Positions 41,301 through 53,300 of a DNA stretch of 64,000 bases are shown in pieces. The stretch's first letter is position 1, and each line of letters begins with the position of its first letter. The stretch covers positions 1,827,019-1,891,018 of the forward strand of contig NW_004450479.1 of assembly GCF_000321225.1 (NCBI RefSeq), written 5' to 3'. The position numbers and the translations under genes were made by a program. The DNA comes from Odobenus rosmarus divergens (taxonomy: Eukaryota > Chordata > Mammalia > Carnivora > Odobenidae). A model generated the notes under the pieces. That model worked only from the letters and a program-made list of their open reading frames with translations, made no database searches and was not told the DNA's origin.

Positions 41301-44300
41301 TTCCTTCAGCCCCACAGTCACATACCTGCCCACTTGCCCCCCCCGCCCCTGAAGGCCAGGCTTGATTTTCTGGGACAGGGTGGGTGTTAATAAGCACATC
41401 GCTCCAGGGGCCCCGAGAGACTGTGCCGTCATCTACCAGCCGTGGGGCTCAGGTGAGTCACCACCAGCTGGACCTCAGCTCCTCACCTGCCCACAGGTAA
41501 CAGCACCTGCCCCCAAGTGCCTGGCCCCACCTGGCCCCTGGCCTAGGACCTGCCCCCCAGAGCCTGGAACAGCCATGACACACACATCACTCAGCGTTGC
41601 GTGATGCCCACACGGGCACTACCCGACACCGTCTCCTTGGCTGTCCACCGTGCTCAGGAGGGAAAATGAGCTTGGGAAGGGCGGTACTTTGCCAGGCCCC
41701 CCACCCTGCTAGCTTTCCCTTCCACGTGCTGTGGGAATGTGGCCTCGGTGGGGGGTGCCCAGTGGGCTTTGGGAGGCTCCCTCTGTCTGGAGGGTGCTGG
41801 TGCTGGGGGGAGGGTGTGGATTACCATTCGCTGAGCGCCATCCTCCGGTCATAGACGCGGATGGAGCCGTCGCCGAGGCCAGCCACAATGAGGGAGCGAT
41901 GGGAGTCGCAGGACAGGCTTGTCACGCAGCTGTCAGCGCCCGTGGGGATGTCCTGGGGCCGGGCACCAGGGACTGTGGTGAGGCCCCCCACAGCGGCCGG
42001 GCAAGCCATCACCCCTGGCCCGGGACCCCTGCCTTCTCCACCAAGGAAGGCATTGAAGGCCCGGGGAGCCTGAGGGACCCGACCCGAGTGAGTCAGGCCC
42101 ACACCCGCCCAAGAGCTGGTCCCCCGTCCCTAGGGCCGCAGCCAGCACACAACTCTGGGAACCGGCTTTTGGTGCCAATTAACTTTCCAGTGTCACCCTC
42201 TTTCCTAAAAAGGAAGACGAAGCACATTTTGGTAGGGACAGATCCTCCTAATTAGTTCAGGAAAGGGTCTAGGGAGTTCTGCCTCCATAAGCCGCTTCCT
42301 CGCTGCTCATCCTGGTGGCCGTAAATGCCGTGGAAGGGCAGGGGTGATGAATGCCTGGTAGGAAAGAGCAGGAGACCAAAGGGGCCACAAGAGGGAAAGT
42401 GCTTTCCCCTTGTCAGGGGTTTGCTGCTATTGGGTTCACAGGGAAGAAATCCAACATGAATGGAATCTGATCCGTTCAAGAGGCAACAAGACAAGGGACC
42501 ACAGCTGCACCTCTGGGACACCCCACCTGCTCAGAGGACTTGCAGGCGGGAGGGGGCCAGGGATGAGCCCCCGGTGGCTGAGCTGAAGACAAGTTCTGGG
42601 GGCACGGACTCCCAAGTAAGGGTTGCGAGCATCGGGTGTCCACACTGCACTGGAGGGCTGCAGGGAATGGCTAGTTCCGGGTCCCAGAAAGAAATGTGTG
42701 ACAGAAGCTGACTGTGCCATTGCAGGACCTAAGCACAGGGCAGAGGGAGGTTACCTCTGCCCAGGCAGCGGCAGCTCGGACAACCGTGCCCTGGCCTCAC
42801 TTCGGCTCCCTGTCCCCAGCCCTTCTAGTTCGACCCAGAGCCCGCCCTCCTCTGCTGGGCGCCCATGTGACTGAGGGCTTGGCGGGAGGCCCAGGGCCGG
42901 GCTGGGGAGCTCCTGGGCCTCAAGCTACAGCCAGCACCACCACCCAAAATCTCAGAGGTCCCGAGCTGTCTGCAGCCCTACTGCACCTTCCAGAATGCCT
43001 CTGTCAAAACCAATTCCCTCCTTGCTCTGTTGATTAAAACGGAATAAGAGATGCTTTAAGAAGCATGCAGTCAAATAATTCACCATTCCAATTTAAAACG
43101 TTTTCACCCTACTGCTTTCTGGTATTCCCTAGTTTGCATGGATAAAATAATTTTGGGAAATAATTAGGGTTAGCATCGGCTTAATCACATTGCGATGCAG
43201 GGTCAAAGTGGCACGATAAATGGGCAATGAGGTAGGGGTAATGAGCTTCCGATGGTGTGCAGGCTGCATACTCCCTCCCTGGTGTGACCCCGCCTCTTGC
43301 TTCCCTGTGACAAGGCCTGTATGGTGGGGGGAGCAGAGCTGGGGGGCCTGGCGGGGTGTTGCGGTTACCTGCACCTTCATCTCACGGTCTGTGTCCCAGA
43401 TCCGGACGATCCGCACGTCCCCCGAGCTCATGAGGAGGCCGGTCTCCTGCTCCCAGTCCACCACCATCCCGGCTCCTGGAGAGACACAGACCGCTCCGGC
43501 GTCACTGCGGGAGCCTGTCCTGGGCAGCCACTCAGCACCAAGGAGCGCCACACCACCCACAGCCACGGCCCGGTCCCCAACCCCATGGGAGCTCCAGGTT
43601 CCCAGTCTGGGTCAGGGCAGCCATTCGGAGTCTTCCCCGGATCCCTGCTCTGCCCAGGCATCTGCTGGCGGGCAGCACCATCCTAGGACTGTTCAACATG
43701 CCCATTTTCTAAAACATCTGGGCACAGCGGGCAGCCCTGCAACTTCAGAGCGGGCATGGCGATGTTTCTTTTGGCCACATCAAGGCTCAAGCACGCGGTT
43801 TCTCGGGGCTGAGCAGGAGCTCTGCAGAGGCTGAGCAGACTGTGCCGGGAGTGAGGCCCATGCTGGGACTGCACGGGGAAGCCAGTGACTGCAGCGTCCC
43901 TAAAGGTGGCATTAAAACCTCACAGGAGGGACTCTGCTTAAAACAACATTACGTTTTAAACATACAGGAGAGATCCCGTACCCACCACCCGGATCTAACA
44001 GTGGCTGACATTTCCCCCTTTTCGTTCTTTTGAAAAGGAGCAAGATTTTAGACCAGCAAAAGCCTCACTTGCCCGCTCTGATCTTGGCCAAACCGTCCCC
44101 AGGCCTCGGGCATCTTCCCAAGCTGGGCCGTGTGCATCCCCCATCCAGGTGCACCTGTCCACACATCAGGACGGCTTCTGCTAATGCCACCAATTTCACA
44201 TGGGGCATATTTCCTAGGAACCCGCGTTCCCCTTCCAGGTCGCGTTGTGCAGACTCATCCTGCCCAGTAGGTTGGGGTCTGCTTGACCCATTTATCTGTT

Positions 44301-47300
44301 CCCTGACTCCACAAGCCACGGCTGCAGCGGTGACATGTGCACTTGGAAGGAGGCTCCCCGGCGGGAGAGGCTGCATTTGCAGCCATGGTAGAGACCCACG
44401 CAGCGGGTCCCACCAGACCCCGTGGTCGCTGGCGTTCACGATGTTCTTCCTCTACCAGACGCATGTGCTGCGACCTGCATCATGACACCAGATCTCTCTG
44501 TTCTTTCACTTACACGATGACCTCCTTTGTGTGTTTCTTCAGTCACACTCGTCAAACTCATTTCTGCTGCTCCATGCTGCGGCCCCCGCAGCCCCCACGT
44601 CCCTGGGCACCCTGTTCTGGAGCCCGTAATGCCTCGTTCTCTCCCACTGTGTCCTTTTAGGGTGGTGGACCTCTCTCCAGGCCCCAATCTCCCTTCCGAC
44701 CCCAGGCTACCCGCCCGGTACCCCCACCAGCGGCACTGGGGGTGCGAGCCGGGCCTAGGCCCTGGGCAGACTTCTAAGCACGGATGACTCGGCTCAGCTG
44801 TGAAAGTATTCCGAGCACCACTCTCTGCAGGGAGACACTGAATTAGTGGCCACAGGGTTTCCTTCTGGCAGATGAGAATGTTCTGGAACTAGCTGGGTGG
44901 AGGTTGCACATTACAACTGCACTAAATGACACTGAATTGAACACTTTACAATGGTTAATTTTACATTATGTGAAGTTTACCTCAACAATAATTCCAAAAA
45001 AAAAAAAAAAAAGAAAGGAAAAGAAAAAAAGAAAGACCAGCACGAAGCCTCTATCCAGCTCAAGTGTTTGCTCTTCTTGACCAGTCACCTCTCTGGATGC
45101 GGAGGCAGGGCCCCCGGGCCAGTCCCTACTGACCACTCTGTGCCAGGACATGACCCCCCAGGCCCGGGGGATGTACCGAGGGTCTAGGCATGGCCAGCGA
45201 TGGTCGGGGGGGGGGAATGTTCACGATGTGGGGGGGTGACTGTGCAGGAAGCTCTCTAACCCAGGAGGCGGGCGGCGGGTGGGTGCCAAGGGCCCCCATC
45301 CCGGGGGAAGGAGTATCTGAAGCCCTATTGTTTCAGACCCCATGTTTACCGGACTTGATGTATTTGGTAACAGTGAGGATGGAGAGTGTGACTTCTGACC
45401 CGGGCCCTTTGGCAGCTCATGTCAGTCATGTGCCCCCTGGCACATCACCTCTGGAATCAAAACCCAAAGCAGTGCCAGGGGGTGGTCCACCTGCATCACT
45501 CAAAACTGGTTGCAACCTTTCAGGAACCAGTTGAGAGACCCTGAGAGTGGCCCTGGGCCGGCACCTGCTGGGACGTCCAGGCGGCCTGCCCCAGCCAGTG
45601 TCCCAGGGAGGGGAATGGACCCCCGTCCGTCTGTGAGCCCTCTGTCTGGAGCCCCTCACATAACGGGGACCGGATGCCCTCACGCAGTGGAGAAGCAAGT
45701 GCACATGACGAAGGATGGATGGGCTGGCATCATGTGGCAGGGACGGCCCATACGGCGGGGCAGTGCGCAGCCTCGTGTGGTGGGGGAGGGGCAGCCTTCT
45801 GTGACGGGGAACGGACAGGACTCCGAGGGGAGCTTGCTCAAGGCCCTGAAGATCCACGTGTAAGTGGGGCTGGAAGGTCGGGTGCGACCTGGGGGAATGA
45901 CGAAGCCAGACAGGCACGAGTCGGTTACACGGGGCGGGTAGTTATGTGCATCTGTCTGTGTCCCACTGGCCTTGGGCAAACCTACACGCTCTCTGGCCTG
46001 CAGGTCAAGGTGGGGCCTGGGTGTTCTGCAGTGGCTCTAGCTTCAAGAAGCATTCTTTGTAAAATTTGTAAAGCTAAAAGTCATTTACTTCGTATAGACT
46101 CTGTGAGGGTTTTTAAAGAATATGTGAATTCCCAACTCTGAAAGCGCTGTGGTTGGACCACGGGCCCCGGACGTCAGCCTGTGGGCTGTGGCCTTGGGGG
46201 AGCAGTGGGGTGAGCACGGCAGGTTGGTGCCAGGCCACCTCTGCAGCCACCTGACAGTGGCGCTCCCAGCCTGCCCTGGTGACAGAGCTTGGAGAGGCTG
46301 CTAACAAGGCTCTCCTGGTGGGGACATGCGTATCGTCCCACACAGCCGCAGAGTGCACAGGCCCCTGAGGCGTGGACGTGCGGGGTGGCCGTCGCCACAG
46401 AGCGCGCACTGCCTGTGTGCTCAGACGTCCTCGGCCGTCCCCCTGGTGCTCGGCGTCAGCCCTGTGGGGCACTCAGAAGGGGTGCAGTCACCGAGCGTGT
46501 AGGCCAGATGGCATCTGGACCAGTGCCGATGTCTCAGCACCACAGTCTGGGGTCACGGGGACAAGCGGAGAGGGTCCAGGGTGGGCCGCGTGACCCAAGG
46601 ACGGGAGGCAGGAGTTGCAGCCGTGCCCGGTGCTGGGGGTGAGCAAAGCGGGTCTGCTCTGCTTTGTTCTGGATGCCGACCCAGGCCTGAGCCGAGGGGT
46701 GGAGGGCAGCTTCCTTCCTGTGGATTCAGTGAGGTGCTTCAGAGCCAGAGGAAGCCCGCCTGGGTCAGGGCCACTCTAATGCTCTTGTTCCGACTCAACC
46801 GCCTCTCTGAAGGCCCTCTCAGGTGCAGCGAGCTGGGCGCTGACACGCCAGGCCTCGGCATCTCCATCAGGCGCAGCGGCTCTGGGAGCGTGAGTGGACG
46901 GAGTGGATGGCGTATAAACCCTAGACTGTGATGCCAAGCCGGCTCTGCCTGGAAGTAGCTGGGAGCAAGCGCTGCGGTCAGTGGACTAGAAAGCTGTCTG
47001 AGTGCTGCAGATGGCTGGGTTTTCCTGAGTCCTGTGCACTGGGTCAGGGAGGCAGACGTCTTGCACGTGCAGATGAGTCTGACCCAGATAGGACGTACAA
47101 GTGCCCGAAAGGTGGTGAAAAGTGATATTCTCTGACCCTGTGACCCTGAGACATACAGGGAGAGCCCTGGACGGGGAGCCCCCAGCGGCCAGGAAAGCCA
47201 CTGCCCCTCAATGTCAGTTTCCTGATCTGAAACACAGGCACATGGCGGTCCTGTCCCAGAGGAGGGCCACCGAGTATGGATGGGAGAGCTGAGCCCCAGA

Positions 47301-50300
47301 GTCTCCTGCATGGGACGCTTCCTACATGGGGGTCCAGGGACCCTCAACCAGCAGGCAGAGGTCATCCCCTCGGGTCCCAGGGACCCTCGGCCAGGCCTGA
47401 AGCCTCATCCCCTCGGGGCCTAGGGACCCTCGGGCAGGCTGCAGGGCATGTCCCCTTGGGACCCAGGGACCCTCGGCCAGCCCGCAGGGCATGTCCCCTT
47501 GGGGCCCAGGGACCCTCGGCCAGCCCGCAGGGCACGTCCCCTCGGGACCCAGGGACCCTCGGCCAGCCCGCAGGGCACGTCCCCTCGGGACCCAGGGACC
47601 CTCGGCCAGATCTGAGGGCACGTCCCTTTGGGGCCCAGGGACCCTCGGCCAGCCCGCAGGGCACAACCCCTCGGGACCCAGGGACCCTCGGCCAGACCTG
47701 AGGGCACATCCCTTCGGGGCCCAGGGACCCTCGGCCAGCCCGCAGGGCACATCCCCTCGGGACCCAGGGACCCTTGGCCAGCCCGCAGGGCACATCCCCT
47801 CGGGACCCAGGGACCCTTGGCCAGCCCGCAGGGCACATCCCCTCGGGACCCAGGGACCCTCAGCCAGGCACAGGGCACATCCCCTCGGGACCCAGGGACC
47901 CTCGGCCAGCCCGCAGGGCACATCCCCTCGGGACCCAGGGACCCTTGGCCAGCCCGCAGGGCACATCCCCTCGGGACCCAGGGACCCTCGGCCAGCCCGC
48001 AGGGCACATCCTTCCACCATCCCCATTGCAGTCGAACACCTAAACTCAGATTGGTTTGGTAACTTTCACAAAAGCAAATGGGAGGAAAGTGAGGTGGAGT
48101 CAGGACCCCAAATGAGGCCCACCCTGTATTATAGCCTGGTTCTTTTTGTGGGGCCACACCACCTCCGACGGACGTCATGGACATGTGAAAGAACTCATGT
48201 TAACAACTCGGTTGTTCGCTCTCTTCTAAATGAACAAAGTGTCCTTGAAATTGGCCTCTGAGATGTGCAGGACGGCCAGTGAATGGCCAGAGCCTCTTGC
48301 TGCTGGGAGACCTGCAGAGCCCTGGCCCAGTGGGGCCCTGGACCCCAGGCGTGGCACAGCCATCCTCGAGAAGCCACAGCACAGCCCAGGGGAGGCAGGG
48401 GAGGCCCCAAGATGACGGGATGCCGCCCCTCTGTGGACGGGGGCACAGCCCAGGGCTGGAGGCATGAGAAACCCGTGCTGCCAGGAAGCAGCCAGCGCAC
48501 TGGCGCGCACGGTCAGAGCAACCTCCGCGGCAGGTGTCGGTTGAAAACAAACCCCTGAAGGAGCCGGAATGTGGTTTGGGGGCCTTGGAGCCTATCTGCT
48601 CAGCTGTGTTTGACTGTTTGCAGGCGCCCCTCACCTAAGACAGCGAGGCTCCTGTCTGGAAGGTAATCTCTCAGAGAAATGTGAGATTGCGCGGAGGAAC
48701 GCAGGGCTCCGCTCTACACCCCGACGCACTCCAGAGAAGGTCCTCCTGCTCCCGCCTGGCCCCCCTCTCGTTTCCCACGAGCCCGGAGTCCCAGCCACGC
48801 CCCGCTTGCCCACAGATGCAGCGTGGCCACTGGTTTTCCCTGACACCTTTTCCAGCCAGCCCCATGTCTCGACTTCCAGACATGATAGGAGGAGAGATTA
48901 TTTGATCTGTCCCAAGTTAAAGATGATAAAAGAGTTTCATGTTCTTCCCAGATGGGATGAGAAGGAACAAAGGTGATGGCTGTGTTTTAAGTAAGAGTCC
49001 TAAGATTCGAACATCTTGCCCTTGAACGAGGTGGACTTCATAGGTCACTATGGCTGCAGGGTCCTCCCTCCTTTCTCTGTGCACCCCTATCTCTCCTGTC
49101 AGTGTCCTCCTGGGGCGGCTTGGCTTTCTGGGTTTCTGGGAGCGAGCGGGCTGCTCTGGGCTCCCCCTGCAAAGGGCTGCCCGCTGGCGCACTCCCTCTC
49201 TAGGCTCACACCTTCAGGATGCTGGGACCCTGCTCTCTGCCCCTCGGGGTGTGTGTGCTGGGGGCTGGCTGGTGCAGGCCACACAGCTGCATGGAGGTTT
49301 TTTAAAAAGCTGAGGACTCATACCAGCCCAGTAAACTACAATACCCCTGAGAAAACGTGTCCACATTCCATGTTCCTGGGATGGCTGACCTCGCCGCCCG
49401 TGGTGGGGTGTGGTGGGAGCTCTCCCAAGATGCAGACTCCTACTCTTGCCTGACTTTATCCTGGGTACAGGCCCTGGACGCACCACCCAATCTGAGACTT
49501 GGCCAAAGAGGGAACTTCTTCCTTAGAATGTAGATCCGAGGAGAGAGATGGGTTAGGATGACTGGAATGTGTGGTTCTAAGACCCAAGAGCATCCAGGCC
49601 CAGCAGACAGTGGAAACGGACAAACACATGCTAGGGTCTGGATCTCTGTAACACCGTGGTCAGCCCTCCAGACCCAGTGGCCAGTCCAGATTGCCCTCCG
49701 AGGACCCTGTCATGTGGGGCTGACCCCTGGGGGCCCATCAACCCCAACCGGAGGCGGACCCAGGGGAGGTGTGGTTCTAGAAGTCTGAGCAGGAGGGGCC
49801 AGTCCACCTGGCACTGGTGAGAACTGCAGGCCTGTGGCCAGGTGGTCCCCACTCTCTCCTGCAGGACGTTGAGGCAGAGCCTCCCTATGGCGTCAGGCCC
49901 TGTGAACACCTGCACCGAGGGGGCTGCCCTTCCACGTCCTGCTCATTCTAGATTCTAGATTGGCTGGAGCTGCTGGAGGAACAGGACCGCCATCAGCTCC
50001 CGCTCCGGTGCACAGCACACACAGTTTGGCCAGCAGCTCTGGAAGCGCCCGGCTCAAGGCCACTCTGCCTGGGCCATCACGCTCTTCCGTGGTCCTCAGC
50101 CTGCCTGCTTCCAAGCTGCTTCTGGTTGATGAATATTAACAATTAACCAAAGGCCCAGGGCTGACGTCGCTGTTCACACGCACCAGGCTGGATGATATGT
50201 TCTTGGCTCTCCGGGGCTGCCGAGGCGCAGAACAGCCCGGGCCTTGTCCTGTCCCGGGCTCCATCCCACGGCACCAACCCCGACTAACCACGAAGCAGCT

Positions 50301-53300
50301 GAAGCGACCAAACCAGGTGCTGTCTGGCCTCTTGCCTTCCCCAGGCCCCATCCATGGAAGGGGGTCCTCTGGCTTTTCCTAGGTTTTCAGACAGTGACCC
50401 TGTGGTTTCTCTGAGAAGCTCAAGTGAGCTCTTTCCGGAAGAGCAGAAGCCCATCTCCTGTCCTGTTTGGTTTTTCCTCTCTGGAGATTACACGCAGAGA
50501 ATGAGCTCCCGGAAGCGTTCTTCACAAAACACTGAACTGTGAGTCCTTGAGGTCTGAAGGGACTTCTCGTTCTCAGCCCCTTGGCCCCTCGTTGTGGTAG
50601 CTCGGGGGCCCCCAGACCCACGGCCTCATCTGCCCTCCTGTGGAGGACACCACCAGCTCTTGCAAAGGGCTGCCAGGCACGGCCAGGACGAAGGCTCACC
50701 GTGCTCTAAACCTGACCCCGTAAATCACAGGTCGGGATCTGTGAGCCCCATCTCTTCATGAGGTACCCACACGTGGAAATTATGAGAGAAAAACGACACG
50801 TTTGGATCGTTCCAGGTTTTATGTTTGCTAACCCAGTTCTACAGTTGTGTATCCAAGGGCATCTGCCCGTGGGTGTTCTGGTGACTATTAAGCTTATATA
50901 TGGATTTTTCAGATGGAGACAGATGCTATAAGAAACTTTGGAATAAATTCTGGAAAAAGATTATTTTTCAAAAGTTTAGGTGGAAAAATCAGTCTTGATC
51001 TGAAACGACTTCTCTGCTCTAATGAAACCGGAACGCCCCTCCTGGTGTCTGGCCTGCAGAGCCGGGCCATCCAATTTGTCTGGAGGCCTGTGAAGTGGTA
51101 GTGGCCATAACCTCCCCCGAGGGGGTGCTGTCTGGGTCATCCTCCACCCCTGACCGAGGCTGGCGTGAGCGCGGTTTGCAGAGGAGTCTCCTTGAAGGCA
51201 GCGCGGCAGAGGGCAGGGACAACATCCCGAGCCCGCGGGCTGTGCGTCCCCATCTTGGGGACAAGGGGCCCAGGAGGTGTGACCACAAGGCCTCAGGCCC
51301 AGGGAGGTTCCTCTCACCGGCTTTCCTTCAGATTTCCTCCCAGAGCCTTACAGCAACCTGACTTGTCCCGTAACACCTGAGTGCCTGCTGGCTGGTGGTC
51401 CTCTGTACGGGAGTGTGGACCGGACAGAGATGCAAAGTCACAGCCCTAACCCTCTGCCAGCCCCAAAGAGCGCCATGGACATGACAACAAATGGGGCCAG
51501 GACAGGAGAGGGACCAGGATCCCACCCCACCTCCAGGGCGGTCCCAGGGAAGAGAGAAGGCACTGCTGTCCCTGCTTACTGCGGTCGAGACAGACTGAGG
51601 CCTTCTGGGCCAGACCTCCGAGGACACAGGGATCATGGGTTTCATGTGGGGCTTAGTTGGCCGGAGCGGTTAGCAAAGTCAAACAATCCCAAAGGGTTGA
51701 AAGAACACTCAAGTAGAAAGAAGCAGGAGATGGTGGCAGGTGGGGCGGCCAAGGCCACAGTGTGCCACAGTCCAGACCGAACGGGCTGACCTCGCCAAAA
51801 ATGAACCTGACAGATGTGGAAACTCAGTTACCAGGGTTTTTGGTCCAAACATCAAGTCTCTCTCTACGTGGGAAATCGGAAGGGGCTATGGCACGTCGTG
51901 AAACCCAACCAAACGTGCCATCAGAACCTCCAAGTGCTCATCAATGCCGCTGCAAAGTCCACCGTGGCCGGTCTAGGCAGGCCCCTGCGTGTGGAGAAGG
52001 TCCAGCTGCAGGGCGGCTTCCCCGGTGGCTACACCATGGCAGAGGCAGGGGGGCCCATCTGGTTCTACCTCAAAACCTGTGCACACGTGTGAGTGCCCGG
52101 GTGTGTGTGCAAAAGTGTGTGTGTGTGCGCACACGTCAGCCAGAGGTGTCGTGTGCACGGACCCGGCTCGCAGTTCACAAGACTCCCTGTGAGAAACGGC
52201 CTCTCCTCCGTCACGGACCGCGGGTTCAGACCTCCTCAAACGAGCTGCCAGACAGCGGCCTGGTGAGCAGATTCGGCTGCAGAGAGCAGAGTGAGGGGTT
52301 TCCCAGCCAGTGGTGCTCTAGCCGTCGGGTCACCCCAAGCCCCCTGGGTGTGCTCCGTGGCTGACAGGAACGGTAGGCCAGCACACCTCCTGCTGTGCAG
52401 ACAGCCTGCAGGCTGGCCGGAGCACCGCACGGGGGGCAGCTTTGAGCACCTGTGTGGGTGACCTGGACCACAGCCAGAACTCAGAAGGGTCCTCCCTTGC
52501 ACTGCAGGGGTGCCCCAGACGCTGAAAAGTAACGACCACGGGAGCAGCTCTCCATGTCCTCACTCCGTGTCTCTCTAGGGGTCTCCCTGGGGTTGCAGCC
52601 CAGACTTCTGCTGGCTGTCATGTCAGAGGCCAGGACTGGTTCTGGGCTGGGCAGAGGGAAAGAAGCCGGGAGCTGATGGGCAGGAGGCGACCAGTGGTTG
52701 GCACAAGGGTCGGAATTCCACCAGACCTGATCCTCTGGCTACAGAGCTTTAGATCCGAGATGGGAGTTACAACTGGGGTGGCTGTGGCCCCACAGCACCT
52801 GGGCCAGTCCTGTCTTGACCTGTACAGCAGCTGGTCCCCCAGGCTCCCTGCCCCTTCCCCCCTTGCAGTGTCTCGGGAAGAACAAAGAAATAACCATTTG
52901 CTAAGCCCACGGCTGCCGGGCTACAAAGCAGAGGAGGGCAGGACCAAACTGTGGCTCAGTAGCCGAGAAGAATCGGAGAGCCCCCAGGCCCCTCACCCCC
53001 CTGACGTTAAAGACTGGGAGGCGAGACCCTTGCCTGCTGCTCCCGGCCCCTCCCCAACTCCGCCTCTCCTGGGGAGATTTCCAAAAACTGGGGCGAGGGG
53101 AAGGGGCCAGTAGGAAACGCACGTGTACACCCGTGGAACCCACTCTCAAGTCAGGCCCACGGTAGACAACCGGGGCCAGGAGCCGCTCTCTGCACCCCCC
53201 AAGTGACGCGTGGGGCCCTCTGATGCGTAAGAGACAAGTGCAGGAGCGCCTGGGACCCAGGTTGGTCCCCTCAGCCCTGCTGCCTCTGCTCCCAGCTAGA

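Noticed and set aside
47322..48261. Long open frames of 234-256 codons on both strands
   Set aside because: They lie wholly within or run out of the 43-bp minisatellite. All frames are open because the unit lacks stops, and the repetitive glycine/proline/arginine text is no known protein.
51760..52364. Possible processed pseudogene in the large RPTOR intron
   Set aside because: Two overlapping + strand frames look mildly protein-like, but I cannot match them to any family and there is no A tail or target-site duplication.
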